In this document: positions 27,617 through 36,346 of the stretch, in pieces
Layout of the letters: the number at the start of each line of letters is the position of its first letter
How positions within the stretch are numbered: the first letter of the stretch is position 1
Origin: Agromyces salentinus
GTDB lineage: Bacteria > Actinomycetota > Actinomycetes > Actinomycetales > Microbacteriaceae
DNA length: 64,000 nt
NCBI RefSeq assembly: GCF_009749395.1
Contig: NZ_WBIR01000001.1
Location: forward strand, 1 to 64,000
Direction: 5' to 3'
The notes under the pieces: generated by a model
What the model was told of the DNA's origin: nothing
The model's database searches: none
The model's input: the letters and a program-made list of their open reading frames with translations, nothing else
Program-made: the position numbers and the translations under genes

Positions 27617-28582
27617 CTACCCCTTGAGCCCCGACGAGGCGACGCCGTCGATGATCTGGCGCTGGGCGATGAAGAACACGATGATCATCGGGATCGTCGT
27701 GATCACGCTCGCGGTGATGATGATCTCCCAGTGCCACTCCCCGCCGAACCCGAACGCGTCGACGAGCGACTTGAGGCCCCGCGGCACCGTGAAGGTGTCG
27801 GAGTCCCGCAGGTAGATGAGCGCCCGCATCAGGTCGGTCCACACGGCCTGGACCTCGAACACGAGCACCACGGCGAGCGCCGGCCGGCAGAGCGGGAGTG
27901 CGATGCGCCAGAACACGCCGAACTGGGATGCCCCGTCGATGCGGGCGGCTTCGAAGAGGTCGCGCGGCAGGCCGAGGAAGAACTGGCGCAGCAGGAAGAT
28001 GTAGAACGCGCTGCCGAAGAGGTTGCCCGCCCAGAGCGGCGTCAGCGTGCCGACCTGCCCGAGGCCGTTCCAGATCAGGAACGTCGGGATCATGGTGACG
28101 GCGCCGGGCAGCATCATCGTCGCGAGCACCAGGCCGAAGAGCGCGCCGCGTCCCCGGAAGCGGAAGTACGAGAACCCCCACGCGACCATCGCGCTCGAGA
28201 GGGTCACCGTCACCGCCGCGAGCACCGTGACGATGACGGTGTTCATCAGCCACAGCCCGAGCGGGGCCTCCTGCCAGACCTGCACGTAGTTGTCGAGCGT
28301 GAACGTCTGGGGAATGAGCCGATTGTCGAACACCTCCGTGCGCGGCTTGAAGGAGGCGCTCACGAGCCAGACGAACGGGTAGACGAACACGAGCCCGAGC
28401 AGGCTCAGCGCGACCCAGGCGAAGACCCGGCTCGCCCTCGTCCGACGGCGGCGTCCGGTACCGCGCAAGGTCTCGGCGTCGGTGGGCGGGACGGTCGCGG
28501 CCGCCGCGGCCGGGACCGCGGCATCCCGGCGCGGCGCGGGGCCGGCGGTGCCCCCCACGGGCAGGTCGACGTCGACGCTCAT
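27617..28582 (-). CDS. Carbohydrate ABC transporter permease, MalG type
   Basis: 321 aa. A hydrophilic Ala/Pro-rich N-terminus (1-50) precedes six membrane segments. The EAA loop EAARIDGASQFGVFWRIALPL, which contacts the ATPase, lies near residue 210. It is the second permease of a CUT1 sugar importer. The ATG overlaps the MalF-type gene's TGA (ATGA). No ATPase gene is nearby; many actinobacterial CUT1 systems share one MsiK-type ATPase encoded elsewhere. Confidence 0.93.
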   Translation of the reverse strand: MSVDVDLPVGGTAGPAPRRDAAVPAAAAATVPPTDAETLRGTGRRRRTRASRVFAWVALSLLGLVFVYPFVWLVSASFKPRTEVFDNRLIPQTFTLDNYVQVWQEAPLGLWLMNTVIVTVLAAVTVTLSSAMVAWGFSYFRFRGRGALFGLVLATMMLPGAVTMIPTFLIWNGLGQVGTLTPLWAGNLFGSAFYIFLLRQFFLGLPRDLFEAARIDGASQFGVFWRIALPLCRPALAVVLVFEVQAVWTDLMRALIYLRDSDTFTVPRGLKSLVDAFGFGGEWHWEIIITASVITTIPMIIVFFIAQRQIIDGVASSGLKG

Positions 28583-29556
28583 CGGTCCCCCTCGTAGTAG
28601 ACGAACCGTCGCGACACGATCAACTGGATCGCGGTGACGATCATGATGACGAGGAACAGGCACCACGCCATCGCCGAGGCGTACCCCATGTTCAGGAACT
28701 CGAACGCCTGCTGGAAGAGGTAGATGACGTAGAAGAGCGCGGCGTCGTTGCTGTAGGTGGTGTTGCCCGCCCCGAAGAACGCCGTGTAGGCCTCGTCGAA
28801 GGTCTGCAGCCCGGCGATCGTGTTCACGATGATGATGAAGAACAGCGCGGGGCTGATCATCGGCAGCGTGATGCTGAACGACGTGCGCCAGAAGCCGGCT
28901 CCGTCGAGCTTCGCCGACTCGTACAGGGTCTCGGGCACGTTGCGGAGGGCGGCGAGCAGGATGATGACGGATGACCCGACCGTCCACAACGACATGAAGA
29001 TCAGGCCCGGCTTGACCCAGGCCGGGTCGGTGGTCCACGCCGGGCCGTCGATGCCGAACCAGCCGAGCACCGTGTTCACCAGGCCGTTCTGCCCGTTGAA
29101 CAGCAGGAGGAAGAGCACGCCCACGGCGACCGGCGGCGTCATCTTCGGCAGGAAGAACACCGTCCGGAAGAAGCCGGAGGCACGGCCCGCCCGGTCGAGC
29201 AGCAGCGCGAGGGCGAGCGAGACGATGATGTAGAGCGGCACCTGCACGAGCGTGAAGAACGCCGTGTTCCCGAGGGCGAGGAGCACCTTGGGATCGGCCG
29301 CGAGCTGGGCGTAGTTCTCGAATCCGACGAAGTTCGGGTCGTTGATCACGTCGTAGTCGGTGAGCGAGAGATACGCGCTGTAGATCATCGGCCAGGCCGT
29401 GAAGACGAGGAAGCCCAAGATCCACGGGCTGAGGAACAGCAGCGCGGACCCCACGTTGCGCCGGCTCGCGCGCCGGCGGTTGCGCTCGCGCACCTCGGGG
29501 GCGGCGGAGTGGCGTTCCTTCACCCCACCGCCCGTCATGGGGGCCGTGGCCGTCAT
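28579..29556 (-). CDS. Carbohydrate ABC transporter permease, MalF type
   Basis: 325 aa with six membrane segments and an EAA loop ESAKLDGAGFWRTSFSITLPM near 220. N-terminal residues 1-35 are basic and cytoplasmic. It pairs with the MalG-type protein to make the channel. The ATG at 29556 overlaps the TGA of the binding-protein gene, and its own TGA overlaps the next ATG, so the three genes are tightly coupled. Confidence 0.93.
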   Translation of the reverse strand: MTATAPMTGGGVKERHSAAPEVRERNRRRASRRNVGSALLFLSPWILGFLVFTAWPMIYSAYLSLTDYDVINDPNFVGFENYAQLAADPKVLLALGNTAFFTLVQVPLYIIVSLALALLLDRAGRASGFFRTVFFLPKMTPPVAVGVLFLLLFNGQNGLVNTVLGWFGIDGPAWTTDPAWVKPGLIFMSLWTVGSSVIILLAALRNVPETLYESAKLDGAGFWRTSFSITLPMISPALFFIIIVNTIAGLQTFDEAYTAFFGAGNTTYSNDAALFYVIYLFQQAFEFLNMGYASAMAWCLFLVIMIVTAIQLIVSRRFVYYEGDR

Positions 29557-30944
29557 TCGGCGCCGCGTTCCTCGAGCGTCTTCCAGCCCTCGTCGAGGGC
29601 CTTCTGGGCGGTCTCCTGTGCTTCGGCGAGCGCCTCCTCCGCCGTCGCCTCGCCGTTCAGCACGCTGTTCACGGCGTCCTGCATGGCCTGCTCGAACTCC
29701 GCGTCGGCGGGGTTCGCGGGGAGCGAGACGGTGTGGTCGTTGGCCTCGTACATGGCCTCGACCCCGGCGTCCCACGGCTCTCCGCCCGAGGTGACCATGC
29801 CGCGGATCTCCTCGTCGGCCACGCTGTTGCCGGTCAGGATGCCGGTGAACGGCTTGCCCTCGTCCTCGCGCACCGCGAGCCGGGCGTCGGCCGCCGCTCG
29901 CCATGCGTCCACCGAGGTCATCGCCCTGGCCCAGCGGCAGGCCGCCGCCGCGTTCTCGGTGCCGGAGGGGATGGCCCAGGCCGAACCGCCCGCGAACGCG
30001 ATCGGCTCGCCCGAGGTCGTCCGGACGGTGTCGAACGCCATGGGGGCGTCGGGCGACGCCTCGTTCAGCACGTTGATGTACCACTGCTCCATCGGCATGG
30101 CGCCCAGCACGTTCGTGGCGAACTGGTTGCCCTCGCCGAAGAAGTCGGCGGAGTCGCGGAACGCCTTCACCGCGCTGAAGCCGCCCTGGTCCTCGTAGAT
30201 GCCGACGCCCCAGGTGAGGGCGTCGACGGCCTCCTGCGAGTCGAGCGACGCGGTGCGTCCGTCCTCCGAGAGGAGCGAGCCCCCCGCGGCGGCCACCCAG
30301 AGCGGAAGGAACTCCGGCAGCTTCGAGTCGACGCCGATGACGCTGAGCGAGCCCCCGTCGGACTTGGTGAGTGCGCGATTCGCCTCGGTCATCGCGGCAC
30401 GATCGGACCCGTTGACGTCTTCGATCGAGACGCCGGCGGCCGCGAGCAGGTCGGCGTTGGCCATCGTCACCTGCACCTGGTTGAACTCGGGGATGCCGTA
30501 CACCTGGCCGTCGAGCGTCACCTGGTCGACGGCCGACTCGCGGAACTGCCCCATGTCGATGCCCTCGCCCTCGATGCACCGCTCGAGCGGGATGATCGCG
30601 CCCCGGGCGGCGAGGGAGCCGATCTGGTCACGGTCGGCGTAGAGCAGCTCGGGCGGTTCGCCCGAGGCCACCGCGGAGAGGAACTGCTGGATGTCCAGGT
30701 CGCCCTCGATGAGTTCGACCTCGACGTCGCCGAGTTCGGCCTCGGCGAAGTCGACACGCGAGGTGGCGACCTCGTCGACGCCCGAGAACCCCATGACCGA
30801 GAGCTCACCGTCGAGCGTCGCCCCCGAGTCGTACTCGGCCGTGTCCTCCTGCGCGCCGCCGCCGGTGCCGACCGCGCATCCGCCCATGGCGACGACCGCG
30901 ATCGCGACGCCTGCCGTCCAAGAAATCCTCCGTGATCGGTGCAT
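29553..30944 (-). CDS. Sugar ABC transporter substrate-binding lipoprotein
   Basis: 463 aa. Basic N-terminus, hydrophobic segment and lipobox ending at C23 (VAMGGC), so it is a lipoprotein on the outer face of the membrane. The rest matches family 1 extracellular solute-binding proteins (oligosaccharide type). The last about 60 residues are helical and Glu/Ala-rich. GGAGG lies 7 nt before the ATG. The sugar is unknown: no hydrolase or regulator is adjacent, only an operator-like AGAAGCGCTTCT upstream. Confidence 0.92.
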   Translation of the reverse strand: MHRSRRISWTAGVAIAVVAMGGCAVGTGGGAQEDTAEYDSGATLDGELSVMGFSGVDEVATSRVDFAEAELGDVEVELIEGDLDIQQFLSAVASGEPPELLYADRDQIGSLAARGAIIPLERCIEGEGIDMGQFRESAVDQVTLDGQVYGIPEFNQVQVTMANADLLAAAGVSIEDVNGSDRAAMTEANRALTKSDGGSLSVIGVDSKLPEFLPLWVAAAGGSLLSEDGRTASLDSQEAVDALTWGVGIYEDQGGFSAVKAFRDSADFFGEGNQFATNVLGAMPMEQWYINVLNEASPDAPMAFDTVRTTSGEPIAFAGGSAWAIPSGTENAAAACRWARAMTSVDAWRAAADARLAVREDEGKPFTGILTGNSVADEEIRGMVTSGGEPWDAGVEAMYEANDHTVSLPANPADAEFEQAMQDAVNSVLNGEATAEEALAEAQETAQKALDEGWKTLEERGAE

Positions 30945-31031
30945 TCGAAGCCTCCATCCCTCGCGCCCGCTCGTGGCGTGGCGACACCGTCACGGTAGGC
31001 AGCGAGCGTGCCACCCGAGAAGGGGCTTGAC

Positions 31032-31043
31032 AGAAGCGCTTCT
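31032..31043. promoter_or_regulatory. LacI-type operator AGAAGCGCTTCT
   Basis: A perfect 12-bp palindrome 88 bp before the start of the sugar-binding-protein gene. Its GC-centred symmetry is the style of LacI/GalR operators. No LacI gene is adjacent; the regulator is probably encoded elsewhere. Confidence 0.6.
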
Positions 31044-31196
31044 CCCGACAGCACCCCTCCCGGGTATTCCGCCCGGCGGATGGCATGACGGCGGATAACA
31101 GGCGCTTCCGGGCCGCACAACCCCCCTCCGCGACATCCGGGGACCTGCTTACCGTGGCACTGGGCGACGCACGTGCGCCCTGAACAGGAGGAGACC

Positions 31197-31721
31197 ATGA
31201 GTACGACCCTCACCTCGTCGACCGAGGTCGACGTCCCCGTCCGCACGGCGTACAACCAGTGGACGCAGTTCGAGTCATTCCCCGAGTTCCTCGGCGGTGT
31301 CGAGGAGGTGCGCCAGCTCGACGACACCCTGACCCACTGGGTGGTGTCGATCGGCGGCGTGAAGCGCGAGTTCGACGCCGAGATCGGCGACCAGGTTCCC
31401 GACGACCACGTCTCATGGGCGAGCGTCGGCGACGAGCCGTTCCACACCGGACGCGTGCAGTTCACCCCGCTCGGGGCCGACCGCACGCGCGTCGACCTCG
31501 AGATCGAGTGGGAGCCCCAGGGCTTCGTGGAGAAGGCCGGCGCGGCGCTCCAACTCGACGACCTCCAGGTCACGCGCGACCTCTCGCGCTTCAAGTCGTT
31601 CATCGAGGACCGCGAGCGCGCGACGGGCGCCTGGCGCGGCGAGGTGCACGGCGGCGACACCACCGGCACGGCCACCACGAGCGGGCTGGGGGCCGGCGGC
31701 CTGCCGCCGCAGACCCTCTGA
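31197..31721 (+). CDS. SRPBCC-domain protein (polyketide cyclase/dehydrase-like)
   Basis: 174 aa. The ligand-binding START-like fold is visible from VDVPVRTAYNQWTQFESFPEFLGGVEEV through the C-terminal helix (about 115-145). The last 25 residues are Gly/Thr-rich. Members of this subgroup are found in actinobacteria as stand-alone proteins without established activity. AGGAGG lies 5 nt before the ATG, the same arrangement as the second SRPBCC gene at 36285. A strong terminator follows. Confidence 0.85.
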   Translation: MSTTLTSSTEVDVPVRTAYNQWTQFESFPEFLGGVEEVRQLDDTLTHWVVSIGGVKREFDAEIGDQVPDDHVSWASVGDEPFHTGRVQFTPLGADRTRVDLEIEWEPQGFVEKAGAALQLDDLQVTRDLSRFKSFIEDRERATGAWRGEVHGGDTTGTATTSGLGAGGLPPQTL

Positions 31722-31733
31722 CGGAGGCCGTCA

Positions 31734-31768
31734 GGAGAGCCCGGCGCCCGATGGGTGCCGGGCTCTCC
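31734..31768 (+). terminator. Terminator after the SRPBCC gene
   Basis: 16-bp stem (31734-31749 with 31753-31768, one G-T wobble) and a 3-nt loop, starting 12 nt past the stop. Confidence 0.8.
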
Positions 31769-31920
31769 GGCTGCCACGCGGCATCCGTGTCCTCATTAAT
31801 GCCGAATAGCGCGCCCGGTGCGCCCTCCCCCATGATTTCAGAGATGTCAGCGGCGAGGATGGATACGCGGAGTGGGGACTCAGGGGGCTCCTCCATCGGA
31901 TCCGGGGCAGTAAGGGGCGA

Positions 31921-31948
31921 CGGCCTCAGGGTGTACACCCTGAGGCCG
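31921..31948. repeat. 28-bp perfect palindrome across the start of the next gene
   Basis: The half-site CGGCCTCAGGGTGT is repeated as its exact complement with no spacer. The centre lies three bases into the proposed GTG start (31931), so both strands read Leu-Arg-Val-Tyr-Thr-Leu-Arg-Pro. A repressor site or cruciform overlapping the ribosome entry is possible. Confidence 0.85.
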
Positions 31949-32452
31949 CGTCGCACCCTCGGCCGCAACATCGGCTTCTCGATCGCGGCGCTGCTGCTGC
32001 CGATCCTCGCGACCCAGCTGTGGTTCCTCGATCCGAGCGGCGCGTGGTCGCTCTTCGCCGGGGCGGGCGCGGTCATCGCGGCACTGCTCGTGATCGCCTG
32101 GATCGCCTACCAGCGCACGCAGGCCTCGGTCAGTCGCTACGGCATCGTCGAGCGCGGCTTCTTCGGCGGCACGTACACGATCCCCTCGCGCGACATCGCG
32201 ACGGTGCTGCGGGTGCAGCTCTATCGCGGTAGCAGCCTCGACACCACGCAGGAGCTGTTCGTCGTGAGCCGCAGCGGACGCGGCGTCTTCCGCATGCGCG
32301 GGCACTTCTGGAACACCTCGACGATGGACCGGATCGCCGGCATCCTCGACGTCGAGGAGACGGTGCGCACCGAGCCCGTGACGCTCGCCGAACTCCGCGA
32401 GACCGACCCTCACCTGCTCTACTGGTTCGAACGCCGCTCCCTCTCGCGCTGA
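31931..32452 (+). CDS. Membrane protein with PH-like domain
   Basis: 173 aa from the GTG at 31931. Two hydrophobic segments (about 17-35 and 40-60) are followed by a strand-rich cytoplasmic domain (YGIVERGFFGGTYTIPSRDIATVLRVQ onward) of bacterial PH/DUF type. I chose this GTG because codons before it have many A/T third positions while those after it do not; ATG codons at 31859, 31832 and 31799 are in frame but unsupported by a Shine-Dalgarno. The start itself lacks one too and sits in a 28-bp palindrome, so translation initiation is unusual. Confidence 0.7.
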   Translation: MYTLRPRRTLGRNIGFSIAALLLPILATQLWFLDPSGAWSLFAGAGAVIAALLVIAWIAYQRTQASVSRYGIVERGFFGGTYTIPSRDIATVLRVQLYRGSSLDTTQELFVVSRSGRGVFRMRGHFWNTSTMDRIAGILDVEETVRTEPVTLAELRETDPHLLYWFERRSLSR

Positions 32453-32500
32453 GTTTCCACCGGCGTTGAGCCATCGGCCGCGTCGAGCCATCCCGTCGCC

Positions 32501-33199
32501 TTACGCCGGCGGAACCGCCCCGGTCGCGATGCCGAGCAGCGGCGACGTCGGCCTGCTCGAGGCGAGCTCGTGGAACCCGAGGCGATCGTAGAAGGCCCGC
32601 GCGTTCGTGTTGTTCGCATCCATGCCGAGGTGCAGCCCCGCCACGCCGCGTTCGGCGAGGGCGGCGCGGAGCGTGTCGACGAGGCGCCGGCCGAAGCCCT
32701 TGCCCTGCAGCTCGGGCAGCAGGTCGATGTGCAGGTGCGCGGGGTACTCGCCGAGTTCGGCGATGCGCATGCGCTCGGGGTCGACGCCCGCCTTCAGCAG
32801 GTCGGCCTCGGTGAACGCGGGGGCGTGTCCCGTTGCCGGTCCGGGCGACGGATGCCGCGCCGTGAAGCCGGGGGTCCACTCGCGCTTCCACCAGTCGATG
32901 AACGCCGCCGTGTCGGCCACGCCGATGATGTAGCCGGCCGCCCGCCCGGAGCCGTCGTCGACGACGAAGGCCAACTCCGGGTCGTAGGTCACGTACGGCA
33001 GGGCGAACACGTCGGGCATCAGCGAGTCGTCGGAGTAGACGCCGGTGGCGTCGGAGCCGCCCGCCGCCGTGAGCAGGCAGATGCGCGCGACATCCGCACG
33101 GTCTTCGGCCCGGTAGCCGCGGATGAACGGATGCCGCGACTCAGCCGCGGCCTCGGCGGATGCGACGTCGGAGGCGGGATCGGAGGTCTGTTCGTGCAC
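32501..33199 (-). CDS. GNAT family N-acetyltransferase
   Basis: 232 aa from GTG 33199. The acetyl-CoA motif LQGKGFGRRLVDTLRAAL (Q/RxxGxG/A) is near residue 168, followed by the beta-6/7 part GLHLGMDANNTNARAFYDRLGF. The substrate is not predictable; the HIDLLPELQGKGFGR pattern resembles small-molecule acetyltransferases annotated near O-GlcNAcase-type proteins. I prefer 33199 to the GTG at 33283: TAGGCT lies 8 nt before it, and upstream codons have poor GC3. The 33283 start would overlap the HerA-like gene's stop. Confidence 0.83.
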   Translation of the reverse strand: MHEQTSDPASDVASAEAAAESRHPFIRGYRAEDRADVARICLLTAAGGSDATGVYSDDSLMPDVFALPYVTYDPELAFVVDDGSGRAAGYIIGVADTAAFIDWWKREWTPGFTARHPSPGPATGHAPAFTEADLLKAGVDPERMRIAELGEYPAHLHIDLLPELQGKGFGRRLVDTLRAALAERGVAGLHLGMDANNTNARAFYDRLGFHELASSRPTSPLLGIATGAVPPA

Positions 33200-33207
33200 G
33201 AACGGTG

Positions 33208-33213
33208 AGCCTA
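33208..33213 (-). promoter_or_regulatory. -10 box of the GNAT gene, leaderless type
   Basis: TAGGCT on the minus strand, eight bases before GTG 33199; the same hexamer serves pta. Confidence 0.4.
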
Positions 33214-33279
33214 CGGCATCCGTCCGACGCGCTCCCGACGCGGCGCCGCCCGCTCGCGCGCCGCGACCCTCGGGCCCGG

Positions 33280-35172
33280 TCACCGGCGCCGGCGGGTGCC
33301 GAAGATGCCCTCGACGACACTCGTGAGCACGTCACGCGTCGCCTTGGAACCGAGCACCTGCTCGAGCATCGAGTCGCCACCGTTGCGCGAGCGGCCCGTG
33401 CCGGAGGTCCGCGTGCTGCTGCGAGGGCTTGTGCGCGCGCCGCTCGTCTGCTTCATGATGCGGTCGTACTCGGCCTGCGCGGCCTTCTCCTCCTTCGCGC
33501 GCTGCTTCTCGAGCGCGGCCTGCTGCTTGGCGAACTCCGCGTCGGCCTTCGCCTTCGCCGCGGCATCCGAGGCGGCCTGCTCGGCTGCGGCGGCGGCGTT
33601 CATCTTCGCCGTGAGGATCTCGTGGGCGGACTCGCGGTCGACCGCCGCACCGTACCTCGCCTGCAACGGCGAGGACGCCACGGCGGCGTCGATCGCGGCA
33701 TCCGGGGTCGGCGACATGAGGGCCTGCGGAGCCCGCAACCGGGTCCAGGCGACCGGGCTCGGGGCCCCCTTCTCGTTCATCACGGTCACGATCGCCTCGC
33801 CCGTGCCGAGGCTCGTGAGCACCTCCTCGAGCGCATAGCCCGACTTCGGGTAGGTCGACACCGTCGCGCGCAGCGCCTTCGCGTCATCCGGGGTGAACGC
33901 GCGCAGTTGGTGCTGCACGCGCGAGCCGAGCTGGGCGAGCACGTCGGCCGGCACGTCCTTCGGGGTCTGCGTGACGAAGAAGATGCCGACCCCCTTCGAG
34001 CGGATGAGCCGCACCGTCTGCACGACCTGCTGGAGGAAGTCCTTCGAGGCGTCGGCGAAGAGCAGGTGCGCCTCGTCGAAGAAGAACACGAGCTTCGGCT
34101 TGTCGAGGTCGCCCACCTCGGGCAGGTCGTTGAAGAGGTCGGCCAGGAGCCACATGAGGAACGTCGAGTAGAGGGTGGGCCGGTCGGCCACGCCCGGCAC
34201 TTCGAGGAGGCTCACGATGCCACGGCCGTCGGATGCCACGCGCAGGAACTCCGCCGTGTCGATCTCGGGTTCGCCGAAGAACGCGTCGGCGCCCGATTCG
34301 GCGAACGCCACGAGTTCGCGGAGGATCACGCCGACCGTCGCCTTGGACAGGCCGCCGAGTCCCTCGAGCTCGGCCTTGCCCTCGTCGCCGGTCAGGTACT
34401 GCAGCACGGCGCGGAGGTCCTCGAGGTCGAGCAGCGCGAGGCCGTTGTTCTCCGCGTAGTGGAACACGAGGCCGAGGCTCGACTCCTGGGTGGCGTTCAG
34501 GCCGAGCACCTTGCCGAGCAGCAACGGCCCGAAGCCCGCGACGGTCGCCCGGATCGGCACGCCCCTGCCGATGCCGCCCAGCGAGAAGTACTCGACCGGG
34601 AAGGATGCCGCCTCCCACGCCTGCCCGATGCCGTCGGTGCGCTTCAGCAGCTTCTCGTTGGCCTCCCCGGGCGTCGCGATGCCCGACAGGTCGCCCTTGA
34701 TGTCGGCGGCGAAGACCGCGACGCCGTTGGCCGCGAGCTGCTCCGCGAGCACCTGCAGGGTGCGGGTCTTGCCCGTGCCCGTCGCGCCCGCGACGAGCCC
34801 GTGCCGGTTGGTCATCGCGAGCGGGATGCGCACCTGCACGTCGGGCATCGCCTCGCCGTTGACCAGCGCACCCATCTCGAGGGCGGCGCCGTCGAACGTG
34901 TAGCCGGCGCGGATCGCCGCGACGGCGTCGGCGTCGAGGGGGCCGTCTGGTGAGGGCGGGACCGGTGCGGATGCCGCGGGGCGGTCCTCCCCCGCGGGCG
35001 GTGACGCCGCGGCATCCGTCGCCCGCTGCTGCGCCTCGAGCGCCTCCTGCGCGAGCGCGGCGGCCTCCTCCGCCTTGCGGATGGCCTCCTGCGCCTGCGC
35101 CTGCAGCGCCTCCGCCGCCTCGGCGGCTGCCGCCGCCGCTTCCCGTGCCTGCGTGACCGCGTCGTCCCCCAT
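33280..35172 (-). CDS. HerA-like ATPase (DUF853 family)
   Basis: 630 aa. An Ala/Glu-rich coiled coil (about 6-60) precedes a FtsK/HerA-type ATPase core with Walker A GATGTGKT (129-136) and Walker B KLVFFFDEAHLLF near 325. A second coiled coil rich in Lys/Ala/Glu (about 535-590) and a basic tail close the protein. The DUF853 group is widespread in bacteria; a helicase or translocase role is inferred from fold only. No NurA nuclease partner is adjacent. The ATG at 35172 is preceded at 7 nt by TAGGAT, a leaderless arrangement. Confidence 0.88.
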   Translation of the reverse strand: MGDDAVTQAREAAAAAAEAAEALQAQAQEAIRKAEEAAALAQEALEAQQRATDAAASPPAGEDRPAASAPVPPSPDGPLDADAVAAIRAGYTFDGAALEMGALVNGEAMPDVQVRIPLAMTNRHGLVAGATGTGKTRTLQVLAEQLAANGVAVFAADIKGDLSGIATPGEANEKLLKRTDGIGQAWEAASFPVEYFSLGGIGRGVPIRATVAGFGPLLLGKVLGLNATQESSLGLVFHYAENNGLALLDLEDLRAVLQYLTGDEGKAELEGLGGLSKATVGVILRELVAFAESGADAFFGEPEIDTAEFLRVASDGRGIVSLLEVPGVADRPTLYSTFLMWLLADLFNDLPEVGDLDKPKLVFFFDEAHLLFADASKDFLQQVVQTVRLIRSKGVGIFFVTQTPKDVPADVLAQLGSRVQHQLRAFTPDDAKALRATVSTYPKSGYALEEVLTSLGTGEAIVTVMNEKGAPSPVAWTRLRAPQALMSPTPDAAIDAAVASSPLQARYGAAVDRESAHEILTAKMNAAAAAEQAASDAAAKAKADAEFAKQQAALEKQRAKEEKAAQAEYDRIMKQTSGARTSPRSSTRTSGTGRSRNGGDSMLEQVLGSKATRDVLTSVVEGIFGTRRRR

Positions 35173-35179
35173 GGGCTCG

Positions 35180-35185
35180 ATCCTA
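35180..35185 (-). promoter_or_regulatory. -10 box of the HerA-like gene, leaderless type
   Basis: TAGGAT on the minus strand, seven bases before the ATG. Confidence 0.5.
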
Positions 35186-35244
35186 GCCACGGGGTTGCCA
35201 GCGATACCGGAGGACGGCGGACGCGGCATCCGCTCGAGACCGGG

Positions 35245-35730
35245 TCAGAGCTTGAGCTTGGTGACGGGGCGGATCGGAACGGGCTTCACGATGCCGGTCC
35301 GCCTCATTCGCACCGCCGAGTTGAGGTACAGGTAGGCGAGTACCCCGGACGTGGCCGTGACCTCGGCGGACGGCACCAGGCGTTCGGCGCCTCCCGGGGC
35401 CCAGCCTGCGACGGCGACCACCAGCCCGATCGCACCGAGCGCCGCGAGCACCGTGAACAGGACGCCCAGCCGGCGGCTCAGCGTCGGCCAGGCGGTCATG
35501 CGCCACCAGTGCCGCGGCGGCACGACCGGCTCATCGGCGCCGCGGAAGATGCGGACGGCGAGCACGAACGGAGCGAACGTCGTCAGGACGTTGACGAGGG
35601 CGATCACGATCACCGGGGCGCCGGTCGACCGGACGACTTCCAAGACCACGAACCCGGCGATCCACGCCAGGACGATGTAGAGCACCTTGAATTCCCAGCG
35701 GACGATCCGGAGATCGAGGATGCGGCGCAT
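35245..35730 (-). CDS. Membrane protein, function unknown
   Basis: 161 aa. Four hydrophobic segments (about 15-32, 38-62, 85-110, 120-138) and a basic C-terminus (MRRTGIVKPVPIRPVTKLKL). No recognisable family motif. AAGGGG lies 6 nt before the ATG, an ordinary ribosome binding site. It stands alone between the HerA-like gene (72-bp gap) and an SRPBCC gene (99-bp gap). Confidence 0.75.
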   Translation of the reverse strand: MRRILDLRIVRWEFKVLYIVLAWIAGFVVLEVVRSTGAPVIVIALVNVLTTFAPFVLAVRIFRGADEPVVPPRHWWRMTAWPTLSRRLGVLFTVLAALGAIGLVVAVAGWAPGGAERLVPSAEVTATSGVLAYLYLNSAVRMRRTGIVKPVPIRPVTKLKL

Positions 35731-35829
35731 GATCGCCCCTTGGGGTCGGATGCCGCGGACGCCGCGGTCGCACCACGATAGCCCAGCGCGACGGTCGCGG
35801 ACGCGGCATCCGCTCGAGGTCGCGGGGCG

Positions 35830-36285
35830 TCAGGACGGGAATGGCAGCGCGCGCCCCGTCTCGATCCACGACTTGAAGCTCGACAGCACGAGCGGCCACG
35901 TGCCCTCGGTCTCCGCCTCGGCGGGGTGGGCGTCGCTCCACTGGTCGTTCGTGAAGGTGAGCTTCGTGAGGCCATCGGCGGCGGCCTCGAGGCGCCAGGT
36001 CATGCGGCTCGTGAGCTCGGCGTGGTTCTCGCGGTAGGTCGGGCCCGGGTGCTCGGTCATCTGCAGGAGGGCCCCCGGCTCGGCCTGCAGCACCTCGCCG
36101 TACACGTGCACGGTCTCGTCGCCGTCCTGCCCGGGGCCGACGTACTCGTAGCGACCGCCCGGCGTCAGGTCGCCGCGCAGCGCCGAACCCCACATGACGG
36201 CGCGGCTGCCCTCCTCGCCCGTGATCGCGTCCCAGACGCGCTGCGGGTCGGCGGCGATGTACAGGGTCATCTCGAAGTCGCTCAT
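35830..36285 (-). CDS. SRPBCC/AHSA1-domain protein
   Basis: 151 aa, one START-like domain: MTLYIAADPQRVWDAITGEEGSRAVMWGS at the N-terminus, LTPGGRYEY in the strand region and the WPLVLSSFKSWIETG C-terminal helix. This AHSA1-like subgroup is often paired with ArsR regulators, but here the neighbour is a divergent AraC gene 145 bp away. GGAGGAG precedes the ATG. Ligand unknown. Confidence 0.88.
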   Translation of the reverse strand: MSDFEMTLYIAADPQRVWDAITGEEGSRAVMWGSALRGDLTPGGRYEYVGPGQDGDETVHVYGEVLQAEPGALLQMTEHPGPTYRENHAELTSRMTWRLEAAADGLTKLTFTNDQWSDAHPAEAETEGTWPLVLSSFKSWIETGRALPFPS

Positions 36286-36304
36286 GGTCTCCTCCTCGTG
36301 ATGC

Positions 36305-36346
36305 GTCACGACGGTCGTCGTGACGGGTTGGTCGTCGTGACGGGTT
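36305..36346. repeat. Inverted repeat plus 17-bp tandem duplication
   Basis: GTCACGACG-GT-CGTCGTGAC (36305-36324) is a palindrome with a 2-nt spacer. The stretch 36313-36329 is repeated exactly at 36330-36346 (GGTCGTCGTGACGGGTT). Lies between the divergent SRPBCC and AraC genes, where an operator would be expected. Confidence 0.75.

Noticed and set aside
31027-31032. TTGACA as -35 box for the plus-strand SRPBCC gene
   Set aside because: No -10 box at the right distance, and the gene is 165 bp away; the hexamer abuts the AGAAGCGCTTCT palindrome on the other operon's side.
31600-32076. Minus-strand frame sharing the residues LRVYTLRP with the plus-strand gene
   Set aside because: The similarity comes from the 28-bp palindrome; the rest of the frame has no coding character.
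33200-33283. N-terminal extension of the GNAT protein from GTG 33283
   Set aside because: Codons there have many A/T third positions, the protein segment is low complexity, and a promoter-like TAGGCT falls inside it.
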